DNA of 64,000 nt, taken from positions 1-64,000 of the forward strand of contig NZ_JARVWP010000008.1 of the NCBI RefSeq assembly GCF_029846235.1. Direction: 5' to 3'. The notes beneath the pieces were generated by a model, which made no database searches, was not told where the DNA came from, and saw only the letters and a list, made by a program, of their open reading frames with translations. The number at the start of each line of letters is the position of its first letter. The first letter of the stretch is position 1. Shown here in pieces: positions 53,325 through 63,298 of this stretch. A program made the position numbers and the translations under genes. The stretch comes from Bradyrhizobium sp. CER78. Its GTDB lineage: Bacteria; Pseudomonadota; Alphaproteobacteria; Rhizobiales; Xanthobacteraceae.

Positions 53325-54263
53325 TTACCAATAATCGGCAGGCAGCTCCCGGCTCCTCGGCGGATCGGCGCCGGCGCGGGTGCAGGTGAAGGCGGCGCAT
53401 TTGCAGGCAAAGGCCAGCGCGCGGGTGAGCTCGGCGGCGGAGATGTCGCGCAGCCGCTGCCGCGCGATCCGATCCAGCCGATGCAACGCGGCGAGCAGCG
53501 CCGCCTGACAAGAGTCGCCGGCGCCGATCGTATCCACGACATTCACGACCGGCGCCTTGACCTCGATTGATCCAGCCTTGCGATGCCAGGCAGATGCGCC
53601 CTCGTTGCCGCGCGTGACGACGACGAGCGACGCGTCGCCCGACAGCAGCGCCTCGGCCCTGTCAACATAGGCCTCATCGCCGAACAGATAGGCGAAGTCG
53701 ACGTCGGACATTTTCACGATATCGGCCTTGCCGCAGAACGCCAGCATCCGTGCGCGGTAGGCGTCCTTGTCCTTGACCAAATTCGGCCTGCAATTCGGAT
53801 CGAGCGAGATCGTCACGTTGGCCCTGATATCCTCGATGAAGGCCAGCGTCTCGGCCGCGCCCTGGTCATGGACCAGCGTGGTCGAGCCGGTGTGCAGGCA
53901 GGTGACGCCGTCAAGCGCGATCGCCTCGCGCCGATAGGTCCAGTTCCGCGCTGCGGTGTCGGCGTCATAGAAGGCGTATTGCGTCTCGGTGCCGGTGACG
54001 CGCGCAAAGGCCAGCGTAGCCTGGTCGTCGCTGCGCGTGGCGCGGCTGAGATCGACGCCGGACGCAGTTGCATGATCGGCGATCATCCGGCCGAACGTGT
54101 CGGTCGCGATGCCGCCGACAAAGCCGGTGGGCACATCGAGCCGCGCGCTGCCGATCGCGATGTTGAGACAGGAGCCGCCGACTGCCGGCGTCATCGCCTC
54201 GCGTCCATCCGCCGTCCGCGACGGCAGGAAATCGATCAGCGCATCTCCGCAACTCAGCAGCAT
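53325..54263 (-). CDS. PfkB family carbohydrate kinase (fructokinase-like)
   Basis: A 312-residue ribokinase-fold sugar kinase. The N-terminal GGSCLNIAIGSARLD region matches the first PfkB signature, and the anion-hole/catalytic DTIGAGDSCQAALLAAL the second, with Asp as base. As last gene of the polyol operon it corresponds to MtlZ-type fructokinases, phosphorylating fructose produced from mannitol or sorbitol. It starts nine bases after the FGGY kinase stop. Another sugar substrate is possible. Confidence 0.9.
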   Translation of the reverse strand: MLLSCGDALIDFLPSRTADGREAMTPAVGGSCLNIAIGSARLDVPTGFVGGIATDTFGRMIADHATASGVDLSRATRSDDQATLAFARVTGTETQYAFYDADTAARNWTYRREAIALDGVTCLHTGSTTLVHDQGAAETLAFIEDIRANVTISLDPNCRPNLVKDKDAYRARMLAFCGKADIVKMSDVDFAYLFGDEAYVDRAEALLSGDASLVVVTRGNEGASAWHRKAGSIEVKAPVVNVVDTIGAGDSCQAALLAALHRLDRIARQRLRDISAAELTRALAFACKCAAFTCTRAGADPPRSRELPADYW

Positions 54264-54272
54264 GCAAACACC

Positions 54273-55925
54273 TTAAGCCAGCGGCTCGCCGGGCGCCCGC
54301 TTCATCGCCTCGCGGCTGTCGCGATCGAGCGTCCGCAGCATCTTGTGCACGCCGCGCTTCTTGCGGTGGAAATCGGCCAGCTCGGGCCGCGTCGGCTCGC
54401 TCAACCGACCGAGCGCCGACATGCCGGCCATCGCGGAGTTGATTGAATGATGCGCACCGCTGGCGACCGCGCCCAGCATCGCGGCACCGAGCAGCACCGG
54501 CTCCTGGGTCTGCGGCAACGCCACGGTGTAGCCTGTCGTGTCGGCCATGATCTGGCGCACCAAGGGGCTACGGCTAGCGCCGCCCCCGATCACGATGGTC
54601 TTGCCGCTGACGCCGTGAGCCTGCAGGGCGTCGATGACATCGGCGAGACCGTAGGCCAACCCGCACAGGCCGGCAATGAACAGCCGCTCCAGCGCCGACA
54701 CGTCGGTGTCGAGATCGAGCCCCGCGATCACCGCGCGCGAGCCGGGATCGGCATAGGGCGAACGGTTGCCGAGAAATTCCGGCAGGACGTGGACGTTGCG
54801 CGCGAGCAGCGCGGCCGCGCCGGCATTGCCGCTGCGCGCCAGGATGCGCCTTTCGAGGTATTCGATCACATCGACGCCGTCGCTCTTCGCAGCAGCCAAG
54901 ACCTCGGCATGCGCCGGGTGCGATTTGAGCAGATGGTCAATCGCGGCGCCGGCCGCGGATTGACCGCCCTCGTTGAGCCAGAAGCCCGGCACCATGCCTT
55001 CGAAATACGGGCCCCAGACGCCGGGCACGAAGCAGGGATCGACGGTCGTCGCCATGATGCAGGCCGACGTTCCCATGATGTAAGCGAGGCGCTGGCAGAC
55101 ATCGACCTCGGCGCCGGAGCCGTCGCGGCCGCCGATCGCGCCGACGCCGCCGGCATGGGCATCGATCAGCGATGCGCCGACCGCGGTTCCCGGCAGCAGG
55201 CCGAGATCGCGCGCGGCATCCTCCGACAACCCGCGGCCGAGCGGCGAGCCGGGCGGCACGATCTCGGTGCCGATCCGCTCAAAGCGATCGGCCGCGAGCG
55301 CCTCGAGCCCGACGCGCTTGAGAAAGGGTTCGCTCCAGCCGCCCTCGCCGGCGACATAGGTCCATTTGCAGGTCACCGTGCAGGTAGAGCGCGCCAGCGA
55401 GCCGGTGGCGCGGAACGAGAGATAATCGGCGAGATCGAAGAAGTGCCCGGCGGCCTCGAAAGTCGCCGGCAAATGGCGCTTCAGCCACAGGATCTTCGGA
55501 ATCTCCATCTCCGGCGAGATCGCGCCGCCGACATAACGCAGCACGCGGTCGCCGGTCGCGTTGACGAACTCAGTCTCGTCCATCGCGCGGTGGTCCATCC
55601 AGACCACGACGTTGCGCGCGGGATCGCCGGACGGGCTGACGGTGAGCGGCCGCCCGGCCCGGTCGAGCACGACCAGTGAGCAGGTCGCGTCAAAGCCGAT
55701 GCCCTTGACCTGCTCGGCCGCGACCGCGGCCCCGCGCATCGCATTGCGCACGGAGGCGACGCAGGCTTCCCAGATGTCGTCGGACGATTGCTCGACGATG
55801 TCGCCAGGCTCATGCCAGACCCGGATTGGATGCCGGGCCGAGCCCAGCAGCTTGCCGGCCTCGTCGAATACGCCGGCGCGGGCGCTGGTGCTCCCGACGT
55901 CCACCCCGATATAGGCTTGCCGCAT
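54273..55925 (-). CDS. FGGY family pentulose kinase (ribulokinase-like)
   Basis: A 550-residue FGGY kinase. The N-terminal DVGSTSARAGVFDEAGKLLG binds phosphate, VVWMDHRAMDET and AHAGGVGAIGG line the active site, and the C-terminal VIGGGASRSPLVRQIMADTT is the FGGY signature 2 region. Length and motifs fit the FGGY/YDR109C group of D-ribulose and other pentulose kinases better than xylulokinase. In this operon it would phosphorylate a ketopentose formed by the SDR dehydrogenase from ribitol, arabitol or xylitol. Two kinases in one operon suggest that both pentitols and hexitols are used. Confidence 0.9.
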   Translation of the reverse strand: MRQAYIGVDVGSTSARAGVFDEAGKLLGSARHPIRVWHEPGDIVEQSSDDIWEACVASVRNAMRGAAVAAEQVKGIGFDATCSLVVLDRAGRPLTVSPSGDPARNVVVWMDHRAMDETEFVNATGDRVLRYVGGAISPEMEIPKILWLKRHLPATFEAAGHFFDLADYLSFRATGSLARSTCTVTCKWTYVAGEGGWSEPFLKRVGLEALAADRFERIGTEIVPPGSPLGRGLSEDAARDLGLLPGTAVGASLIDAHAGGVGAIGGRDGSGAEVDVCQRLAYIMGTSACIMATTVDPCFVPGVWGPYFEGMVPGFWLNEGGQSAAGAAIDHLLKSHPAHAEVLAAAKSDGVDVIEYLERRILARSGNAGAAALLARNVHVLPEFLGNRSPYADPGSRAVIAGLDLDTDVSALERLFIAGLCGLAYGLADVIDALQAHGVSGKTIVIGGGASRSPLVRQIMADTTGYTVALPQTQEPVLLGAAMLGAVASGAHHSINSAMAGMSALGRLSEPTRPELADFHRKKRGVHKMLRTLDRDSREAMKRAPGEPLA

Positions 55926-55959
55926 TTTCGCTCCGTCAGAGCGTGACGACGTTGCATGG

Positions 55960-56055
55960 GAACGTCATCGCGCCCTTACTTTCTGTGTCAGCATCGTCCG
56001 GAAAACCGGTCCCACGTTGCGCTAACGCGGCCGTTCCGGTCCGGATCATGCTTCG
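55960..56055. repeat. Short palindromic repeat (GATCATGC type), copy 1
   Basis: A segment with GTCCGGAAAACCGGTCCCAC, GCGCTAACGCGGCC and GTCCGGATCATGCTTC between the SDR and FGGY kinase genes. It matches the copy at 56925-57003 at most positions, so the same element sits twice in one operon. Confidence 0.75.
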
Positions 56056-56063
56056 ACGCGAGC

Positions 56064-56837
56064 CTACCAGCAAGTGTAACCGCCATCGACCAGAACGATG
56101 CTTCCGGTCATCAGGCTCGCCGCCTCGGAAGCCAGGAACAAGACCACGGAGGCGATCTCGTCGACCTGCCCCATCCGCGCCATCGGGGTTCCACCGATCC
56201 AGGCGTCGTACATTTTGGGGCTGTTCTTCACAAAAGCGTTCAGCGGCGTCTCGATATAGGTCGGCGCCACCGCATTGACGCGGACCCCGCGCGCGCCCCA
56301 TTCGGCCGCGAGCGATTTGGTGAGATGGTGCACCGCGGCCTTGGAGGCGTTGTAGAAGCACTGTTCCTGCGGCTTGTTGACGATGAAGCCGGACATCGAG
56401 CCGACATTGACGATGGTCCCGGACTTCGCCTTCAGCATGTGGTTGCCGAAGGCACGGCAGCACCAGAACGTGCCGTTCAGATTGACGTCGATGACGTTAA
56501 GCCAGTGCTCGTCGGTCACGGTCTCGGCCGGCGTCTCGCTACGGGCGATGCCGGCATTGTTGACGAGGATGTCGACCTTGCCGTACTTGCGGACCAGCTC
56601 ATCGGCGACCGCCGAGACCCGGCCGGAGTCCGTCACGTCCATCACCGCGATATCGGCGTCATAACCCTTGGCCTTCAGCGCCGCCTGCGCGTCATTGGCG
56701 ACCTTGGCGTCGCGGTCGCCGATGATGACCTTGGCGCCTGCTTCAGCCAGCGCCTCGGCACAGGCGAGCCCAATGCCCTGACCGGCGCCGGTGATGATGG
56801 CGGTCTTGCCGCCGAGCTTGAATTTCTCGAGATACAT
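56064..56837 (-). CDS. SDR family polyol dehydrogenase
   Basis: A 257-residue classical SDR: cofactor motif TGAGQGIG (~17-24), NNAG (~93-96), catalytic Ser in VGSMSGF and Y/K in YNASKAA. The Asp following the second strand (GDRDAK) favours NAD. In the operon context it should oxidise a polyol (sorbitol, mannitol, ribitol or arabitol) to the ketose. It corresponds to SmoS-type sorbitol dehydrogenase by position, but an arabitol or ribitol enzyme is equally possible. Confidence 0.9.
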   Translation of the reverse strand: MYLEKFKLGGKTAIITGAGQGIGLACAEALAEAGAKVIIGDRDAKVANDAQAALKAKGYDADIAVMDVTDSGRVSAVADELVRKYGKVDILVNNAGIARSETPAETVTDEHWLNVIDVNLNGTFWCCRAFGNHMLKAKSGTIVNVGSMSGFIVNKPQEQCFYNASKAAVHHLTKSLAAEWGARGVRVNAVAPTYIETPLNAFVKNSPKMYDAWIGGTPMARMGQVDEIASVVLFLASEAASLMTGSIVLVDGGYTCW

Positions 56838-56924
56838 TTTCTTCTTCCTTTGCCTAAAGCCCGCGTTTCGCGGGCGTGCCGCCCCGGCCAGAGCGAGATC
56901 GACGGCGGTGACCGTCCGTGCTTT

Positions 56925-56997
56925 TTCTGAGCATGATCTGTTCGGAAAACCGCTTCAGACTTTGCGCTAATGCGGCCCTCCGGGTCCGGATCATGCT

Positions 56998-57003
<6 letters not shown>
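56925..57003. repeat. Short palindromic repeat (GATCATGC type), copy 2
   Basis: GAGCATGATC at the left and GATCATGCTC at the right are exact inverted arms around TTCGGAAAACCGCTTCAGAC and GCGCTAATGCGGCC. It lies between the ATPase and dehydrogenase genes of the polyol operon. Related elements are frequent in Bradyrhizobium; here it may mark a 3' end protecting the transporter mRNA. Confidence 0.8.
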
Positions 57004-58005
<1,002 letters not shown>

Positions 58006-58020
58006 GGAAAAGCCTTTCTG

Positions 58021-58851
58021 CTACTTGACCGCGCCGAAGGTCAGGCCGCGGACGAGCTGCCGCTGACTGAACCAGCCGAGCACGAGAATGGGCGCGATCG
58101 CGAGCGTCGACGCCGCCGATAATTTCGCCCAGAACAAGCCTTCCGGGCTGGAATAGGATGCGATGAACACGGTGAGCGGCGCGGCCTCCAGCGTCGACAG
58201 ATTGAGCGTCCAGAACGCCTCGTTCCACGCCAGGATCAGATTGAGCAGCAAGGTCGAGGCGAGCCCAGGCACCGCCATCGGCGTCAACACATAGATCAGC
58301 TCGCGCCCGATCGTGGCGCCGTCCATCCGCGCCGCCTCTAAGATGTCCTTCGGGATCTCCTTGAAATAGGTGAACAGCATCCAGATCACGATCGGCAGAT
58401 TGCCGAGACACAGGATGAAGACCAGTCCGGTCCGGGTGTCGAGCAGGCCGACGGTCCGGAAGATCAAATAGATCGGCACCAGCACGCCGACCGGCGGCAT
58501 CATCTTGGTCGAGAGCATCCAGAGCAGCACGTCCTTGGTGCGCTTGGTCGGCGAGAACGCCATCGACCACGCCGCGGGAATCGCGATCAGCATCGCGATC
58601 AAGGTCGAGCCGCCGGCGATGATGATCGAGTTGAGCGCGTGGTGGAAATAATCGCTGCGCTCCTGCACCGTGACGTAGTTCTCCGTGGTCCAGTGGAAGA
58701 ACAGGAACGATGGCGGAATCGCGAACGCTTCAAGCTCGGTCTTGAAGCTCGCCAGAACCATCCAGAGGATCGGGAAGAAGATCAGGAAGCCGACCAGCCA
58801 GGCGGCTGCCGTCGAGATCACCTTGCGCCGTGTCGTGACCATGCGCGCCAT
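58021..58851 (-). CDS. Sugar-alcohol ABC transporter permease (SmoG/MtlG type)
   Basis: A 276-residue permease with six helices; first helix AAWLVGFLIFFPILWMVLAS, EAA loop in EAARMDGATIGRELIYVLTP. The start is the ATG of MARMVTTRR, four bases after the stop of the partner permease; more upstream sequence in the frame is shadow. With its partner it forms the channel for a polyol importer. Confidence 0.92.
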   Translation of the reverse strand: MARMVTTRRKVISTAAAWLVGFLIFFPILWMVLASFKTELEAFAIPPSFLFFHWTTENYVTVQERSDYFHHALNSIIIAGGSTLIAMLIAIPAAWSMAFSPTKRTKDVLLWMLSTKMMPPVGVLVPIYLIFRTVGLLDTRTGLVFILCLGNLPIVIWMLFTYFKEIPKDILEAARMDGATIGRELIYVLTPMAVPGLASTLLLNLILAWNEAFWTLNLSTLEAAPLTVFIASYSSPEGLFWAKLSAASTLAIAPILVLGWFSQRQLVRGLTFGAVK

Positions 58852-58855
58852 GACG

Positions 58856-59728
58856 TTACGCCTCCAGATTCCGGCCGACGATGCGAACGAGGAAGAACGC
58901 GACGATGTTGGCGAGCACCACCGCAACCAGGCCGCCCGCCGAAGCGCTGCCGACGTCGTACTGGATCAGCGCCTGCGAATAGATCAGGAAGGCGATGTTG
59001 GTGGTCTGCAGGCCGGGGCCGCCGCCGGTGGTGACGAAGATCTCGGCGAACACGGTAAGCAGGAAGATGGTCTCGATCAGGATCACCACCGTGATCGGGC
59101 GCGCCAGATGCGGCAGCGTGATGTAGATGAAGGTCGAGATCGCGCTCGCGCCATCCATCTCGGCCGCCTCCTTCTGCTCCTCGTCGAGCGATTGCAGCGC
59201 GGTCAAGAGGATCAGGGTCGCGAACGGCAGCCACTGCCAGGAGATGATCAGGATCACCGCGAACAGCGGCGCATCGTTGAACCAGTCGATCGCCGGCAGC
59301 CCGAACAGATGCGCGATCCAGGCGAACAGGCCCGAGACCGGATGCATCAACAGGTTCTTCCAGACCAGCGCGCTCACCGTCGGCATCACGAAGAACGGCG
59401 CGATCACCATCAGGCGGACGATCGAGAGCCCGACCACCTGCTGGTCCAGCAACAGCGCCAGCGGCACGCCGAGGATGATCGTGATCGCGAGCACCGACCC
59501 GACCAGCACCAGCGTGTTCTGCAGCGAGGCGAGGAAGGCCGGATCGGTGAGGAAGTAGCGGAAGTTCTCCAGGCCGACGAAGGATTCGGAGCCGGGATCG
59601 AGCAGATTGTAGTGCAGGGTCGCGAAGTAGATCGTGAGCGCCAGCGGCACGATCATCCAGATGAACAGCAGCGCCACCGCGGGCGTGAGCAGCGTGCGTG
59701 CGAGCAGTTGGGTCTGCTGGGTCGCCAT
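58856..59728 (-). CDS. Sugar-alcohol ABC transporter permease (SmoF/MtlF type)
   Basis: A 290-residue permease of the MalF type. First helix LLTPAVALLFIWMIVPLALT; EAA loop in EAAEMDGASAISTFIYITLP. The ATG of MATQQTQ has AAGGAGGCGGGG directly upstream, a strong ribosome site that decides the start. It follows the binding-protein gene by 133 bases, a gap that may hold a processing stem so that binding protein is made in excess. Confidence 0.92.
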   Translation of the reverse strand: MATQQTQLLARTLLTPAVALLFIWMIVPLALTIYFATLHYNLLDPGSESFVGLENFRYFLTDPAFLASLQNTLVLVGSVLAITIILGVPLALLLDQQVVGLSIVRLMVIAPFFVMPTVSALVWKNLLMHPVSGLFAWIAHLFGLPAIDWFNDAPLFAVILIISWQWLPFATLILLTALQSLDEEQKEAAEMDGASAISTFIYITLPHLARPITVVILIETIFLLTVFAEIFVTTGGGPGLQTTNIAFLIYSQALIQYDVGSASAGGLVAVVLANIVAFFLVRIVGRNLEA

Positions 59729-59861
59729 CCCCGCCTCCTTCTTTAAGGAAAGGAGCGACCATCCCGCTGCGGGACAGGATGGTCGCGAGTGATCCAGCTC
59801 GGGAGGTCTAAGCTGGTCGGCGGCCAGGGCGTTCGACACGCCCTGGCTTATCCGGAGTGAT

Positions 59862-61175
59862 TTACTTGATGTAGCCCGCGCGCTTCATCTCGCGCTCGGT
59901 CGCGGACTGCGCAGCTGACAGCGCAGCATCGACCGTGGTCGAGCCGGACAACGCGGCCGAGAACTGCTGGCCCACCGCGGTGCCGATGCCCTGGAATTCA
60001 GGGATCGCCGCATACTGCACGCCAACGTAAGGCACCGGCTTCACGGTCGGGTGGCTCGGATCAGCCGCATCGATCGAGGCCAAGGTCATCTTGGCGAACG
60101 GCGCTGCCTTCAGATATTCGGGGTTCTGGTACAGCGAGGTCCGTGTCCCCGGAGGCACGTTGGACCAGCCTTCCTTGGACGCGACGAGCTTGGAATAATC
60201 CTTGCTGGTCGCCCAGGCGATGAACTTCTCGGCCGCATCGACCTTCTTCGAGCCGGCGGGGATCGCGAGACTCCACGCCCACAGCCAGTTGGCGTTCTTG
60301 CCAAGGCCGATGTTCGGCGCCAGCGCGAAGCCGACCTTGCCTGCGACCGTGGACTGCGCCGGGTTGGTCACGAAGGAGGCCGCCACCGTGGCATCGATCC
60401 ACATCGCGCATTTGCCGGCGTTGAACAAAGCGAGGTTCTCGTTGAAGCCGTTCGAGGAGGCGCCGGGAGGGCCGGCCTGCTTCATCAGGTCGACATAGGT
60501 CGTCAGCGTCTTCTTCCATTCCGGCGTGTTGAATTGCGGCTCCCACTTCTCGTCGAACCAGCGGGCGCCATAGGAATTCGCCATCGCGGTCAGGAACGCC
60601 ATGTTCTCGCCCCAGCCCGCCTTGCCGCGCAGGCAGATGCCATAGACGCCGGCTGATTTGTCGGTGAGCTTCTTCGCCGCATCGACCACGAAATCCCAGG
60701 TCGGGCTGTCCGGCATCTTCAGGCCGGCTTTGTCGAACAAGTCGGTGCGATACATCATCATCGAGCTCTCGCCGTAGAACGGCGCGGCGTAGAGCTTGCC
60801 GTCGACCGAGACAGCATCCCTGATCTTGGGCAGGAGGTCATTGACGTCGTAATCGGCGCCGAGCTTGTCGAGCGGCACCAGCCAGCTCTTCTTGGCCCAG
60901 ATCGGCACCTCATAGGTGCCGATGGTCAGCACGTCGAATTGGCCGCCCTTGGTGGCGATGTCGGTGGTCACGCGCTGGCGAAGCACGTTCTCCTCGAGCG
61001 TCACCCATTTGACTGATATGTCGGGATTCTTCGCGGTGAATTCGCTGGTGAGCCCCTGCATGCGGATCATGTCGCCGTTGTTGACGGTCGCCACCGTCAG
61101 CGTGGTCTGGGCGATCGAGGGGGCAGAGATCAAAAGAGCAGCCGCGCCCGCAACGGCGCAAAGGACGTTTTTCAA
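59862..61175 (-). CDS. Sugar-alcohol ABC transporter substrate-binding protein (SmoE/MtlE type)
   Basis: A 437-residue periplasmic binding protein. A signal peptide (KNVLCAVAGAAALLISAPSI ending AQ/TT) is followed by VATVNNGDMIRMQGLTSEFT and FDVLTIGTYEVPIW, which recall SmoE/MtlE sorbitol/mannitol binding proteins almost word for word. It starts at TTG: GGGAGG lies six bases upstream and the signal peptide begins there; the open frame further 5' enters repeat D. It captures the polyol and defines the transporter's specificity. Confidence 0.9.
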   Translation of the reverse strand: MKNVLCAVAGAAALLISAPSIAQTTLTVATVNNGDMIRMQGLTSEFTAKNPDISVKWVTLEENVLRQRVTTDIATKGGQFDVLTIGTYEVPIWAKKSWLVPLDKLGADYDVNDLLPKIRDAVSVDGKLYAAPFYGESSMMMYRTDLFDKAGLKMPDSPTWDFVVDAAKKLTDKSAGVYGICLRGKAGWGENMAFLTAMANSYGARWFDEKWEPQFNTPEWKKTLTTYVDLMKQAGPPGASSNGFNENLALFNAGKCAMWIDATVAASFVTNPAQSTVAGKVGFALAPNIGLGKNANWLWAWSLAIPAGSKKVDAAEKFIAWATSKDYSKLVASKEGWSNVPPGTRTSLYQNPEYLKAAPFAKMTLASIDAADPSHPTVKPVPYVGVQYAAIPEFQGIGTAVGQQFSAALSGSTTVDAALSAAQSATEREMKRAGYIK

Positions 61176-61555
61176 GGTGACCTCCCTTATGTCACGTTGA
61201 GCATATGCCCACGTGTTGAGCGTATGTTCATCCTGTCGCCAAATTTTGTCAAGCGCGCGGTACGCCTTCCGGCGCGATTGCGGGTTCCACTGCACGTTGG
61301 AAGGGAGGTTTTTGCGGAGGCGAAGAGCGGCCAGCGCTGAGAAAGTTGAACTGCAACCGGGACGGGACTGCGCTCCCTCGCCCCGTTCTTCACGGGGAGA
61401 GGGTTGGGGTGAGGGGCCCTCTCCGCGCATGCGAAAGCAGAGGAATGCGTGGAGACTCCCCCTCACCCGGAATGCATCTGGCGATGCATTCCGACCTCTC
61501 CCCGCAGGCGGGGCGAGGTGAGCGTAGCGCGTGGCCCGATTCGATTATCTAACTC
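61176..61555. repeat. Operon leader region with dispersed repeat, copy D (61370-61524)
   Basis: 380 bases between the SorC-type regulator gene and the binding-protein gene. Positions 61370-61524 hold repeat copy D, nearly the reverse complement of copy B. Positions 61176-61260 are A/T-richer, with CATATGCCC and GCGTATGTTC segments, and are the probable promoter and SorC-type operator of the transporter genes. A similar CATATG-containing patch near 63200 precedes the HAD gene. Confidence 0.7.
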
Positions 61556-62509
61556 TTAGCGATCCAGCACCGCGCGGGCAGTCGCCTCATCGGTGATCAG
61601 GCCGTTGATCACCCGGCCCGCCAGTGCGGCCTTGATCGACGGCACCTTGGCGACGCCGACTGCGGCCGCGATCGTGGTCGAGACCGCGGGGATCTGCGGC
61701 GGAATGCTGGTCAGGCGCTTGTTGGTGCCGCCCTTGATCAGGCGGCCCTTGGCGTCATAGGCCCAGCCGGTCACCTCGCCGACCGCGCCGAGCCGCATCA
61801 TCTCCAGCAGCTCCTCGCGAGTGACGAAGCCGTCGACATGGACCTGGGCTTTCTGGTCCATCTGGCCGATGCCGATCAGCCGCAGGTCCGCCTTGGCGGC
61901 GACCGCCCTCACCCGCGCGATCGGATCGATGCGCACCATGCGGTTGCGCTCGTCCTCGCTCGACATCAAAAACGGCAGCGGCATCGGGTAGTGGCGCGCG
62001 CCGGTGCGGTCGGCGAGCCGCCCCACCGTGTCGTAGAAGCTCGCCGAGCCGTCGGCGGAGATGTTGCCGACCAGCGAGACGATCTGGTGATCCGGCCGTT
62101 CGATCGGCGAGACCCGCTCGACCGCAGCGCGCACCGCGCGGCCGGTGCCGAGCGCCACGATGACCGGCGTCTCCGAGCGCAGCGTCGTCTCCAGCAGATT
62201 GGCGCTGCGTTCGGCGATGCCCGCATTCGACAGCGGCGCAGCCGGGTCTGACGGCACGACGTCGCAATGCACCAGATCGAACCGCGCCTTCAGCCGCGAG
62301 GCAAGCTCCATGCAGGCCGCAATCGGGTGTTCGAGGCGAAACGTGATCAGCCGTTCCGCGAGGCACAGCGAGACCAGGCGCTGCGCCGAGGCGCGCGACA
62401 CTTGCAGCATTTTTGCAATTTCGTCCTGGGTGTGGCCCGCGATGAAATACAGCCAGCCGGCGCGCGCCGCATCGTCGAGGCGAGACTTTTCGTTGTCGGG
62501 CGCAGCCAT
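61556..62509 (-). CDS. SorC/DeoR-type sugar-binding transcriptional regulator
   Basis: A 317-residue regulator. An N-terminal helix-turn-helix (HTQDEIAKMLQVSRASAQRL) is followed by a SorC-type sugar-phosphate-binding domain (VIVALGTGRAVRAAVERV, IVSLVGNISADGSAS, GTNKRLTSIPPQIPAVSTTI). These tetrameric regulators bind phosphorylated sugars and switch polyol operons. It lies between the HAD gene (9 bases upstream) and the transporter genes, all on the same strand, so it is almost certainly the local regulator. Confidence 0.92.
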   Translation of the reverse strand: MAAPDNEKSRLDDAARAGWLYFIAGHTQDEIAKMLQVSRASAQRLVSLCLAERLITFRLEHPIAACMELASRLKARFDLVHCDVVPSDPAAPLSNAGIAERSANLLETTLRSETPVIVALGTGRAVRAAVERVSPIERPDHQIVSLVGNISADGSASFYDTVGRLADRTGARHYPMPLPFLMSSEDERNRMVRIDPIARVRAVAAKADLRLIGIGQMDQKAQVHVDGFVTREELLEMMRLGAVGEVTGWAYDAKGRLIKGGTNKRLTSIPPQIPAVSTTIAAAVGVAKVPSIKAALAGRVINGLITDEATARAVLDR

Positions 62510-62518
62510 CGTCCTGTG

Positions 62519-63184
62519 TCAGCCTTCCATCCAGAAATCATTCATCGCGGCGAAGATTCGATCCGCCCCGGCCTGCCGCAGCAGAGCACTGCCGTCCGCC
62601 AACCGATAGTGGGCGCCGCCGACAAATCCCCACACTTTCATGCCGGCCGCCTTCGCGGCCGTCACCCCGCTGACGCTGTCCTCGATGACGAGCGTGCGAC
62701 GCGGCTCGACACCCATCGCACTTGCCGCATGCAGGAACAGATCCGGCGCCGGCTTGCCGTGCTTGACCATCTGCGCAGTGTAGAGCCGCGGTCCGAAGGA
62801 CGCGGCAAGACCGGTCAGCTCCAGCGAGAACTTCACCCGCTCGAGATCGCTCGACGAGGCGACACAACACGGCAGGCGCAATTCCGCAAGCACTGCTGCG
62901 ATGCCGGCGATCGGCTTGAGCCGGGCGCGGAAGGTCTCACGCACCTTTAGCGCCAGTGCGGGCAGGAACGTCGCCGGCAACGGCTTGCCCACGTCCCGGC
63001 AATAGTCGAGCAAGGCCGCGGTGCTGCGGCCAAGGAAAAGTTCGAGCGCCCGCTCGGTACTCATCTCGATGCCGATCTGAACCATCGCCTCGGCAAGACA
63101 GCGGCAGCTCAATTCCTCGCTGTCGACGAGCACGCCGTCGCAGTCGAAGATGACCAGATCGGTCTCGGGGAGCCGCGGATCCAT
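62519..63184 (-). CDS. HAD superfamily hydrolase (beta-phosphoglucomutase-like)
   Basis: A 221-residue HAD protein: nucleophile motif FDCDGVLVDSEE (~14-25), motif II Ser in ASSSDLER, Lys in KHGKPAPDLF and motif IV IEDSVSGV. The helical cap places it in the subgroup of sugar-phosphate phosphatases and beta-phosphoglucomutases. As first gene of the polyol operon it may remove a phosphate from accumulated toxic sugar phosphates or handle a side product. The exact substrate cannot be read. Confidence 0.9.
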   Translation of the reverse strand: MDPRLPETDLVIFDCDGVLVDSEELSCRCLAEAMVQIGIEMSTERALELFLGRSTAALLDYCRDVGKPLPATFLPALALKVRETFRARLKPIAGIAAVLAELRLPCCVASSSDLERVKFSLELTGLAASFGPRLYTAQMVKHGKPAPDLFLHAASAMGVEPRRTLVIEDSVSGVTAAKAAGMKVWGFVGGAHYRLADGSALLRQAGADRIFAAMNDFWMEG

Positions 63185-63298
63185 CCCTGCATGAGATCAT
63201 ATGCTCACGCTATGAGCAATAGATCACGACTTTCGCGCGGAATGCCGCGCCTCAAATGGTCGCGGTGCACCGCCAACCATGCTGTGCGACAAGGCGAA
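63185..63298. promoter_or_regulatory. Divergent promoter region, polyol operon and antiporter
   Basis: 114 bases between the HAD gene and the antiporter gene, transcribed apart. ATATGCTCACGCTATGAGCAAT (from about 63199, given in part) contains inverted TGCTCA/TGAGCA half-sites, a candidate operator for the SorC-type regulator. Confidence 0.5.
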